This document shows positions 57,498 to 64,000 of a stretch of 64,000 bases of DNA, piece after piece. Each line of letters begins with the position of its first letter. Positions within the stretch are counted from its first letter, which is position 1. The stretch comes from an uncultured Lachnospiraceae bacterium. GTDB taxonomy: Bacteria; Bacillota; Clostridia; Lachnospirales; Lachnospiraceae. The stretch is taken from contig CAKRSV010000003.1 of NCBI GenBank assembly GCA_934401915.1, positions 306,604 through 370,603 on the forward strand, read 5' to 3'. Under the pieces are notes generated by a model. It was not told where the DNA came from. It worked only from the letters and a program-made list of their open reading frames with translations, and searched no databases. The position numbers were made by a program, and so were the translations under genes.

Positions 57498-57977
57498 ATG
57501 GAAATTGAATTTGATGTGAAGATAACGCCGAACGCACTCTACGACTATATGCTGCATCACACCTATGGAAAGCTGTCGGGACTGATGGGCTCCATGGTGG
57601 GTGTCCTGATGCTCCTGCTTTTCTTTTCCAGCAGACAGGTGGTGGCGCTGATTGTGGGAATCGTGATATTGCTCTACCTTCCGTGGACGCTGTTTCTGAA
57701 ATCCAGGCAGCAGGCGCTACACAACCCGGCGTTCAAAAAGCCCCTGCACTATAAGATGACCGAGCAGGGAGTGGAGGTTTCACAGGACGGCACGACAGAA
57801 ACGATGGAGTGGGAGCGGATGTATAAGGCGGTTTCGACGCTGAACAGCGTGGTGCTCTACACGACGCCGGTCAACGCCTGTATTTTTCCCAAGAAGGATC
57901 TGGGCGAGAAAAAATACAAGGTGATCGAGATGATCTCCACCCATATGCCGCCGAAAAAGGTCAAGATCAGAGGCTGA
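57498..57977 (+). CDS. YcxB-like membrane protein
   Basis: 159 residues. Two close membrane segments at about 28-62, then a cytosolic beta-rich C-terminus with KPLHYKMTEQGVEVSQ and WERMYKAV, the pattern of YcxB-like C-terminal domains. Function unknown. GGAGG lies about 15 bases before the ATG. It opens the cluster leading to tsaE. Confidence 0.75.
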   Translation: MEIEFDVKITPNALYDYMLHHTYGKLSGLMGSMVGVLMLLLFFSSRQVVALIVGIVILLYLPWTLFLKSRQQALHNPAFKKPLHYKMTEQGVEVSQDGTTETMEWERMYKAVSTLNSVVLYTTPVNACIFPKKDLGEKKYKVIEMISTHMPPKKVKIRG

Positions 57978-58010
57978 ACGGCATAAGGGTATAAGAGAAG
58001 GAAGAAAGCT

Positions 58011-58457
58011 ATGAAAGAGATAATAGAAACGTTTTGCGCGCAGGAGACGTTTGACTTCGGAAAGAAGATCGGAGAAAACGCAGGACCGGGAGAGGTCTAT
58101 ACCCTGATCGGGGATCTGGGAGTCGGCAAGACGGTTTTTACGCAGGGCGTTGCCGCCGGACTCGGCATTGAGGAACCGATCAGCAGCCCCACGTTTACTA
58201 TTTTGCAGATCTACGAGGAGGGCAGGATGCCCTTTTACCATTTTGATGTTTACCGGATCGGCGACGTGGAGGAGATGGAGGAGATCGGCTACGAGGACTG
58301 CTTTTACGGAGAGGGGATCTGCCTGATCGAGTGGGCGAACCTGATCGAAGAAATCCTTCCGCCCGTATATAAGCAGATCACGATCGAGAAGGATCTGGAG
58401 AAGGGATTCGATTACCGGCGGATCATCATGGAAGAAAAGAGGGGAGCATCGGCATGA
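58011..58457 (+). CDS. tsaE: tRNA t6A biosynthesis ATPase TsaE
   Basis: 148 residues. P-loop protein that recharges the TsaB-TsaD complex during threonylcarbamoylation of A37 in ANN-decoding tRNAs. Walker A GDLGVGKT at 34-41; ISSPTFTILQIYE and HFDVYRIGD are family motifs. AGGAAGAAA precedes the ATG. Its stop overlaps the tsaB start by four bases. Confidence 0.95.
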   Translation: MKEIIETFCAQETFDFGKKIGENAGPGEVYTLIGDLGVGKTVFTQGVAAGLGIEEPISSPTFTILQIYEEGRMPFYHFDVYRIGDVEEMEEIGYEDCFYGEGICLIEWANLIEEILPPVYKQITIEKDLEKGFDYRRIIMEEKRGASA

Positions 58458-59242
58458 AAATCTTAGCGCTGGACAGCTCAGGACTGGTGGCTTCGGTGGC
58501 GGTCACAGAGGATGACATTCTCATCGCCGAATACACCATACAATATAAAAAGACACATTCGCAGACGCTTGTGCCGATGCTGGATGAGATCCGCGGCATG
58601 ATCGATCTGGATATGGAGACGGTGGACGCCATCGCGGTGGCGGCAGGACCCGGATCGTTTACCGGACTGCGGATCGGATCAGCGACAGCCAAAGGACTTG
58701 CACTTGCACTGGGGAAACCGATCATTCCGGTCCCGACGGTAGAAGGGCTCGCCTATCAGATGTACGGGACGGACGCGCTGGTCTGTCCGATCATGGACGC
58801 CCGGAGAAATCAGGTCTACACTGGGATCTACCGGTTTGTCTTTTCAGAAAAGAAAGGTAAAGAGAGCGGCTGGACGATGGAGACGATCCGGGAGCGGTGC
58901 GCCGTTCCTTTTGAGGAGATCGCGGGACAGCTCAATGAGCTTTCCGAAAAGGTCGTGTTCATCGGAGACGGGATCCCTGTTTTCCGGGAACAGATGAAGG
59001 AGCTTCTGAAGGTTCCTTACACGGAGGCACCGGCACATCGGAACCGGCAGTCGGCAGCCTGTATCGCGGCGCTTGGCAGCATTTACTATGCGCAGGGCAG
59101 GATACAGAGCGGGGCAGAGCATGCGCCCGAATACCTGCGGCTGTCACAGGCGGAGCGGGAACGACAGGAGCACAAACTGGGCAAGGATCAGGAGCACCGG
59201 TTTCCCGGTAAATATGAAGGGATGTATCATGGTGGAGTTTAG
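58454..59242 (+). CDS. tsaB: tRNA t6A biosynthesis protein TsaB
   Basis: 262 residues. Inactive paralogue of TsaD that scaffolds the complex. ILALDSSGLVASVAV at the start and AAGPGSFTGLRIG are the family motifs. The C-terminus runs about 14 bases into rimI. GGGAG seven bases before the ATG. Confidence 0.93.
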   Translation: MKILALDSSGLVASVAVTEDDILIAEYTIQYKKTHSQTLVPMLDEIRGMIDLDMETVDAIAVAAGPGSFTGLRIGSATAKGLALALGKPIIPVPTVEGLAYQMYGTDALVCPIMDARRNQVYTGIYRFVFSEKKGKESGWTMETIRERCAVPFEEIAGQLNELSEKVVFIGDGIPVFREQMKELLKVPYTEAPAHRNRQSAACIAALGSIYYAQGRIQSGAEHAPEYLRLSQAERERQEHKLGKDQEHRFPGKYEGMYHGGV

Positions 59243-59663
59243 ACGGATGAAAGCCGAGGATGTGCCGGAGATCAGCAGACTGGAACGGGAAGCCTTTTCC
59301 ATGCCCTGGTCGGAGGAAGATTTCGAAGGGATGATCCGGAGTGAGAATGCCAGATACTATGTGGCGGAAAAGGAAGGCGCCATTCTGGGCGGGTGCGGGC
59401 TGTACATCGTTCTGGAGGAGGCCAGCATCACAAACGTTGTCATAAGGCGCGAGGCGCGGAATCAGGGCGTCGGCACCGAGCTTATGCGGCACATGATGGA
59501 GATGTGCGGCCGCGACGGTGTGAAGGCGTTTACGCTGGAGGTCCGTGTGAGCAACAAGGCGGCGATCCATATGTATGAAAAGGTCGGTTTTGTTTCGGAA
59601 GGGATCCGTCCCGGATTCTATGAGAAGCCGGTGGAGGACGCCATGATCATGTGGAAAAGATAG
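59229..59663 (+). CDS. rimI: Ribosomal protein S18-alanine N-acetyltransferase
   Basis: 144 residues, GNAT fold. Starts VEFRRMKAEDVPEISRLE, with VVIRREARNQGVGTELMRHM as the acetyl-CoA loop and EVRVSNKAAIHMYEKVGF at the end, as in RimI. AAGGGATG lies before the ATG at 59229, which is inside the end of tsaB. The tsaB-rimI-tsaD order is usual in Firmicutes; here three genes separate rimI from tsaD. Confidence 0.9.
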   Translation: MVEFRRMKAEDVPEISRLEREAFSMPWSEEDFEGMIRSENARYYVAEKEGAILGGCGLYIVLEEASITNVVIRREARNQGVGTELMRHMMEMCGRDGVKAFTLEVRVSNKAAIHMYEKVGFVSEGIRPGFYEKPVEDAMIMWKR

Positions 59664-59746
59664 GAAACGCATAAAGGATTTACCACGGCTGCTGTAGCCG
59701 CAATGTGATATGATGAGATGAAAACAGGAACAGCAGGAGGGTGCGT

Positions 59747-59995
59747 ATGCGTATTTATTCAGAAGATAGAAAAAATCAGCCGGTCAGGGTGGTATGCAAC
59801 TGCTGCGGCAGAGAGCTTTCCGTGGAAAACGGGATAATCAAAGAGGAGTGCATCCATGTGGAGCACCATTTTGGCTTTTTTGGAAAAAGAGACGGAGAAA
59901 GCCAGCGCTTTGATCTGTGCGAGGAATGTTATCAGAAAATGACATCCGCGTTTGTCATTCCGGCAGAAGTGTGGGAAAGACAGGAGCTTCTCTGA
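59747..59995 (+). CDS. Small zinc-ribbon-like protein
   Basis: 82 residues. Two Cys pairs, CNCC near the start and CEEC near the end, with a Cys-His-rich middle (ECIHVEHHFGFF), suggest one zinc site. No signal. AGGAGG is six bases before the ATG at 59747. Family unknown to me; possibly a nucleic-acid or ribosome-associated factor, but nothing proves it. Confidence 0.65.
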   Translation: MRIYSEDRKNQPVRVVCNCCGRELSVENGIIKEECIHVEHHFGFFGKRDGESQRFDLCEECYQKMTSAFVIPAEVWERQELL

Positions 59996-60048
59996 AAGGA
60001 AAGCGAAGGTGCAGATACTGTCAGGGCCGTGACGGAACAGGAGTCACT

Positions 60049-60960
60049 ATGTTAGATATCTGCTTGTTAGGAACGGGAGGGATGATGCCCCTTCCTTACC
60101 GTTGGCTCACGTCTTTGATGGCGCGCTACAACGGAACCAGTATATTGATCGACTGCGGAGAAGGAACGCAGATCGCGATGAAGGAGAAAGGGTGGAGCCC
60201 GAAACCGATCGACGTGATCTGCTTTACCCATTTTCACGCAGACCATATCAGCGGACTGCCCGGCATGCTCCTGACCATGGGGAATGCAGAACGGACGGAG
60301 CCGCTTCTTTTGGTGGGACCCAAAGGGCTGACCAAGGTGGTGAACGCCCTGCGCGTGATCGCACCGGAGCTTCCGTTTGAGATCCGCTGTCAGGAATTGA
60401 CGGAGCCGCAGCAGACGATCGCGTTCGACGGGTTTCATATCAACGCCTACAAGGTAAATCACAATGTGATCTGCTATGGCTACAGCATCGTCGTGGACCG
60501 CATCGGCAGGTTTGACGCGCAGCGCGCGATGAGTCTTGAGATTCCCCGCAATTACTGGAACAGACTGCAAAAGGGAGAGACGATCGAGGCGGACGGAAAG
60601 ACGTTTACGCCGGACATGGTGCTCGGACCGCCTCGCAAGGGGCTGAAGGTCACCTACTGCACGGACACCAGACCGACGGAGAGCATAGCCGAGAATGCGA
60701 AGGATTCCGATCTTTTCATCTGTGAGGGAATGTACGGAGAGCAGGAGAAGAAGCAGAAGGCAAAAGAGTACAAGCACATGACCTTTTATGAGGCGGCGGA
60801 GCTTGCCAGAAAAGCGCAGGTGAAAGAGATGTGGCTGACACATTACAGTCCATCGCTGATGCGGCCGGAAGAATATATGGCAGAGGTACGGAAGATTTTC
60901 CCGAACTCGATTGCCGCGAAGGACGGCAGAAGCGTCGATCTGATGTTTGAGGAGGAATAG
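60049..60960 (+). CDS. rnz: Ribonuclease Z
   Basis: 303 residues, metallo-beta-lactamase fold. Trims tRNA 3' ends. Metal motif FTHFHADH with His61, His63, Asp65 and His66; CTDTRPT and LTHYSPS further on; ends normally. AGGAG six bases before the ATG at 60049. An earlier in-frame start overlaps the zinc-ribbon gene and lacks a site. Confidence 0.93.
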   Translation: MLDICLLGTGGMMPLPYRWLTSLMARYNGTSILIDCGEGTQIAMKEKGWSPKPIDVICFTHFHADHISGLPGMLLTMGNAERTEPLLLVGPKGLTKVVNALRVIAPELPFEIRCQELTEPQQTIAFDGFHINAYKVNHNVICYGYSIVVDRIGRFDAQRAMSLEIPRNYWNRLQKGETIEADGKTFTPDMVLGPPRKGLKVTYCTDTRPTESIAENAKDSDLFICEGMYGEQEKKQKAKEYKHMTFYEAAELARKAQVKEMWLTHYSPSLMRPEEYMAEVRKIFPNSIAAKDGRSVDLMFEEE

Positions 60961-60969
60961 GAGGAGCGT

Positions 60970-61557
60970 ATGAAGAAGAAAAATGGTGCGAGCGGAGTCA
61001 AAATAGTTATCATTGCGGTCATTCTGGTAGCGCTTGTGGTGGGATACTATTTTTATATCAATCATAAGGTAAAAGAAGCGCGGGAAGAACAGGTGCAGGT
61101 GACGGTGGTGCAGAACGTGCTGATGAGGGATATGGAGAGAAACTATCCCTCCACCCCGAAGGAAGTGGTGCGGTATTTCTGCGAGATCACCCAGTGCCTT
61201 TACAATGAAGATTATACAGAGGAGGAGCTGACGCAGCTCTCCGAGAAGATCCAGGAAATCTACGACGACGAGCTGATCGCAAATAAGACGCAGGAGCAGT
61301 ATCTGAAGGATCTCAAGAGCGAGATCGTAGACCGGAAGAAGAACAAGTATACCATTTCGGGCTATGAGATCTCTCCGAGCACGGATGTAAAGACATTCAC
61401 GAAGGACGGTTACACCTGCGCGAGATTATATGCCACGTTCCGGATCCGGCAGGAAGGAAAGACCACAGATTCCATGGAGGAGTTTATCCTGCGGCAGGAC
61501 GAAGAGGAGCACTGGAAGATCTACGGCTGGGAAGCGGTGGACGATAACGCACAGTGA
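60970..61557 (+). CDS. Membrane-anchored protein (DUF6715-like)
   Basis: 195 residues. Short basic start, one membrane segment at about 10-30, then a ~160-residue outer domain beginning with a helical [21 protein letters not shown] recall similar Lachnospiraceae proteins as DUF6715; function unknown and the name is from memory. GGAGGAG precedes the ATG; nine bases after rnz. Confidence 0.65.
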   Translation: MKKKNGASGVKIVIIAVILVALVVGYYFYINHKVKEAREEQVQVTVVQNVLMRDMERNYPSTPKEVVRYFCEITQCLYNEDYTEEELTQLSEKIQEIYDDELIANKTQEQYLKDLKSEIVDRKKNKYTISGYEISPSTDVKTFTKDGYTCARLYATFRIRQEGKTTDSMEEFILRQDEEEHWKIYGWEAVDDNAQ

Positions 61558-61609
61558 TAGCGGAGGCTTTGCAGGACCGGAGCATGGATCTGCAGAAATG
61601 AGGACAGAT

Positions 61610-62647
61610 ATGAAAGACAGAGAAGAGAAAGAGGACGTGCTGATCCTCGCCATAGAGAGTTCGTGTGACGAGACGGCGGCAGCAGTGGTCAGAAACGGGA
61701 GAGAGGTGCTTTCCAATATTATTTTTTCCCAGATCGACCTTCACACCGTATACGGGGGAGTTGTGCCGGAGATCGCATCCCGCAAGCACATAGAGAAGAT
61801 CAACCAGGTGATCGAGGAGGCATTGCAGAAGGCGCAGGTGACGCTCAAGGATATAGATGCGATCGCTGTGACCTATGGACCGGGACTGGTCGGCGCGCTT
61901 CTGGTCGGCGTGTCGGCTGCCAAGGCGATCAGCTTTGCGACAGGGATCCCGCTGGTCGGCGTGCACCATATTGAAGGGCATATCAGCGCCAATTATATTG
62001 AAAACAAGGATCTGGAGCCGCCGTTTGTGTGCCTGGTGGTATCCGGAGGACATTCCCATCTGGTCACGGTGAAGGACTATGGGGAGTATGAAATCCTGGG
62101 CCGGACCAGAGACGACGCGGCAGGAGAGGCGTTCGACAAGGTGGCGCGGGCGATCGGGCTCGGCTATCCGGGAGGACCGAAGATCGATAAGGTGTCGAGA
62201 GAAGGAAATCCGGACGCCATTGTCTTTCCGAGGGCGAAGATTGCGGACGCTGTGTACGATTTCAGCTTCAGCGGTCTGAAGTCGGCGGTGCTCAATTATC
62301 TGAATTCCTGCGAGATGAAGGGGATCGAGATCAATCAGGCAGATGTGGCGGCGTCCTTTCAGAAGGCGGTGGTCGATGTGTTGGTGGAGCATTCGATGGA
62401 GGCGGTCAGACAGTGCGGCATGAAAAAGTTCGCGATCGCCGGCGGCGTGGCATCCAATTCACATTTGCGCAGCGCTCTGGAAAAGGCGTGCGCGGAGAAC
62501 GGGATCGCTTTTTATCATCCGTCCCCTGTTTTGTGTACGGACAATGCGGCGATGATCGGCGCGGCCGGATATTATGAATACTGTAAAGGCGTGCGCAGCG
62601 GATACGATCTGAACGCCGTGCCGAATCTGAAACTGGGCGAGCGGTAG
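61610..62647 (+). CDS. tsaD: tRNA N6-adenosine threonylcarbamoyltransferase TsaD
   Basis: 345 residues, ASKHA fold. Transfers threonylcarbamoyl to A37. Metal motif HIEGH with His120 and His124; [12 protein letters not shown] at the start and [13 protein letters not shown] near the end. The ATG at 61610 has GAGG six bases upstream; ATG at 61598 is the alternative. Completes the t6A set with tsaE and tsaB. Confidence 0.96.
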   Translation: MKDREEKEDVLILAIESSCDETAAAVVRNGREVLSNIIFSQIDLHTVYGGVVPEIASRKHIEKINQVIEEALQKAQVTLKDIDAIAVTYGPGLVGALLVGVSAAKAISFATGIPLVGVHHIEGHISANYIENKDLEPPFVCLVVSGGHSHLVTVKDYGEYEILGRTRDDAAGEAFDKVARAIGLGYPGGPKIDKVSREGNPDAIVFPRAKIADAVYDFSFSGLKSAVLNYLNSCEMKGIEINQADVAASFQKAVVDVLVEHSMEAVRQCGMKKFAIAGGVASNSHLRSALEKACAENGIAFYHPSPVLCTDNAAMIGAAGYYEYCKGVRSGYDLNAVPNLKLGER

Positions 62648-62740
62648 GACAAGGGCGCGTTCTTTTAGAGCAGAAAATTCCAGCGGGCAGACAAGGCGGC
62701 AGGAATCGGCGACAGCCTGGAAACGCCCGGAAATGGGGAT

Positions 62741-63481
62741 ATGATGGAAAAAAAGAGAAAATGTACGATGATCCTTCTGGCTGCGGGCAGCGGAAGCCGT
62801 ATGAAAAGTAAGGTCGCCAAGCAGTATATGCTGCTCGGAGAACGCCCGGTAATCTGGTATTCGCTGGATGCGGTGGAGAGATCGCAGGTGATCGACCGCT
62901 GTATCCTGGTGGTCGGTGCGGAGGATCTCACCTATGCCAAAGAAGAGATGGTCGACCGTTACGGATTTACCAAGGTGGAACAGATCGTGGCAGGCGGTGT
63001 GCAGCGGTACGATTCAGTCTGCAACGCTCTGCAGGCGCTCAGAGAAGAGACGGACGGGGAGCTTATCTATATTCACGACGGCGCCCGCCCTTTTCTGACA
63101 GAAGAGATGATCGGGAGAGCATATGAGGACGCTGCCCGTTATGGGGCGTGCGCGGTAGGTATGCCGGTAAAAGACACGATCAAGATCGCGGATCAGGATG
63201 GGTTTGCCAAGACCACGCCGGACAGAAAGCTGGTGTGGCAGATCCAGACGCCGCAGGTATTTGCGCGGACACTCATCACAGAGGCGTACACAAAGATGAA
63301 ACAGAGCAGGGACAGGATCCGGGAGCAGGGGATTCAGATCACGGATGACGCGATGGTGGTGGAGACGTTTTCGGAAGTTCCGGTGAAGCTGACAGAGGGC
63401 TCCTATGAAAATATGAAGATCACAACGCCGGAGGATATTGCGGTCGCAGAGGCGATCCTCCGACGGTCAGCCCGTTCATAA
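62741..63481 (+). CDS. ispD: 2-C-methyl-D-erythritol 4-phosphate cytidylyltransferase
   Basis: 246 residues. Third step of the MEP isoprenoid pathway. LLAAGSGSRMKSKVAKQY holds the CTP-binding loop, HDGARPFL and KDTIKIAD follow, and QTPQVFARTLI and TDDAMVVE close the family pattern. Two adjacent ATGs (62741 and 62744); the second has the better spacing to GGGG. No other MEP gene is in the window. Confidence 0.93.
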   Translation: MMEKKRKCTMILLAAGSGSRMKSKVAKQYMLLGERPVIWYSLDAVERSQVIDRCILVVGAEDLTYAKEEMVDRYGFTKVEQIVAGGVQRYDSVCNALQALREETDGELIYIHDGARPFLTEEMIGRAYEDAARYGACAVGMPVKDTIKIADQDGFAKTTPDRKLVWQIQTPQVFARTLITEAYTKMKQSRDRIREQGIQITDDAMVVETFSEVPVKLTEGSYENMKITTPEDIAVAEAILRRSARS

Positions 63482-63571
63482 AATGATTTACAGCCGGCGC
63501 TTTATCTGCAAGGGCGTGTGCACAGTCAGGAGAGGGCTCTAAATCTTTTTGTAACTTTTTGAAAAAAGAGG

Positions 63572-63600
63572 TTGACACTGAAATCCTTTTTTGCTAGAAT
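63572..63600 (+). promoter_or_regulatory. Sigma-A promoter of the tRNA genes
   Basis: TTGACA (63572-63577), 17-base spacer, TAGAAT (63595-63600), about 42 bases before the first tRNA. Confidence 0.8.
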
Positions 63601-63641
63601 AATCCTTGCCGCTGAACGAGCGGCGCAACAAAAACGAACTT

Positions 63642-63727
63642 GGAGAGGTATCGAAGTGGTCATAACGAGGCGGTCTTGAAAACCGTTTGTCCGCAAGGGC
63701 GCGTGGGTTCGAATCCCACCCTCTCCG
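63642..63727 (+). tRNA. tRNA-Ser (anticodon TGA)
   Basis: Type II tRNA with a long variable arm. Acceptor arms GGAGAGG and CCTCTCC, anticodon loop CTTGAAA with TGA at 63677-63679, T-loop GTTCGAATC. The 3' CCA is not encoded. Confidence 0.95.
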
Positions 63728-63813
63728 CTGGAGATACTTCTCCTATCGAGCCTCTTTCAAAGATAGAGACTTATATATAAACAGAAGATTGTTTTTTAAA
63801 ATTAGCTTTGTTT

Positions 63814-63903
63814 GGAGAAGTACCCAAGATGGCTGAAGGGACACCCCTGGAAAGGGTGCAGGTCGTTAATAGCGGCGCGAGGGTTCAAATCCCTCCTTCT
63901 CCG
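63814..63903 (+). tRNA. tRNA-Ser (anticodon GGA)
   Basis: Type II tRNA, acceptor GGAGAAG with CTTCTCC, anticodon stem CACCC/GGGTG, loop CTGGAAA with GGA at 63849-63851, T-loop GTTCAAATC. No encoded CCA. It follows the TGA tRNA after 86 bases. Confidence 0.95.
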
Positions 63904-63983
63904 TTAGACAGCAGCAGCTGTCAAGCACCTTGACAAATAAACAGTAATGCAACCCTGAAAATTCAAGAAACAGGTTTCACAGC

Positions 63984-63997
63984 GCGCAGCGCTGCGC
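63984..63997. repeat. 14-base GC palindrome at the window end
   Basis: GCGCAGCGCTGCGC is a perfect palindrome without a loop; its context is cut by the window edge, so nothing more can be said. Confidence 0.5.
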
Positions 63998-64000
63998 AAC

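Noticed and set aside
63641..63903. Prophage attachment site at the tRNA-Ser genes
   Set aside because: No integrase gene or repeated tRNA 3' end is visible; the window stops 97 bases later so a downstream element cannot be judged.

Overview
The window reads as a chromosomal segment of an anaerobic Firmicute, most likely family Lachnospiraceae (Clostridia). Evidence: a phosphotransbutyrylase-butyrate kinase pair, LL-diaminopimelate aminotransferase with DapF, a tRNA-dependent transamidation operon (aspS-gatCAB) behind a T-box, GSI glutamine synthetase followed by an ANTAR protein, a stand-alone PurO-type IMP cyclohydrolase beside an AICAR formyltransferase, and several small membrane proteins of types usual in that family. 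Base composition looks moderately GC-rich by eye (mid-fifties percent, not computed). The genus cannot be fixed. I see no prophage, IS element, CRISPR array or plasmid functions.

Layout. 1-5 kb: a membrane-anchored polysaccharide deacetylase, a promoter-terminator unit that may be a small RNA, a GNAT enzyme, an Rpn-type nuclease, and a decayed ABC-exporter locus. 4.9-10.4 kb: a secreted protein of unknown role, an acyltransferase/glycosyltransferase envelope group, hisC and a small membrane exporter. 10.4-16.8 kb: a large surface GH20 hexosaminidase, a methyltransferase, Hsp33 and NAD synthetase. 17-24 kb: glnA with a long leader and an ANTAR protein with a degenerate receiver, dapF-dapL, a short TetR-type regulator, and enolase with a structured leader. 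24-30 kb: Asp/Asn T-box and aspS-gatC-gatA-gatB. 30-37.5 kb: guaB, a PocR/GGDEF/EAL protein, and the last two steps of IMP synthesis encoded by separate genes. 37.5-45 kb: ptb-buk with a LytTR regulator, an unknown protein, a lipoprotein made of a tandem duplication, and a receiver plus hybrid kinase pair. 45-53.5 kb: secA, prfB (with its +1 frameshift), DUF975-type and PY-rich membrane proteins, tex, and an FMN riboswitch controlling ribU. 53.5-57.4 kb: a MacAB-like efflux operon behind an AT-rich intergenic region with three long inverted repeats. 57.5-64 kb: the t6A cluster (tsaE, tsaB, rimI, tsaD) interleaved with rnz and small genes, then ispD and two tRNA-Ser genes.

Most genes are core metabolism and information processing. 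The least explained material is the decayed ABC locus and the palindrome it shares with the eno leader, the candidate sRNA near 1.1 kb, the glnA leader/ANTAR pairing, the duplicated lipoprotein in its signalling neighbourhood, and the inverted-repeat region at 53.5-53.8 kb. I did not find a clearly new defence or mobile system.
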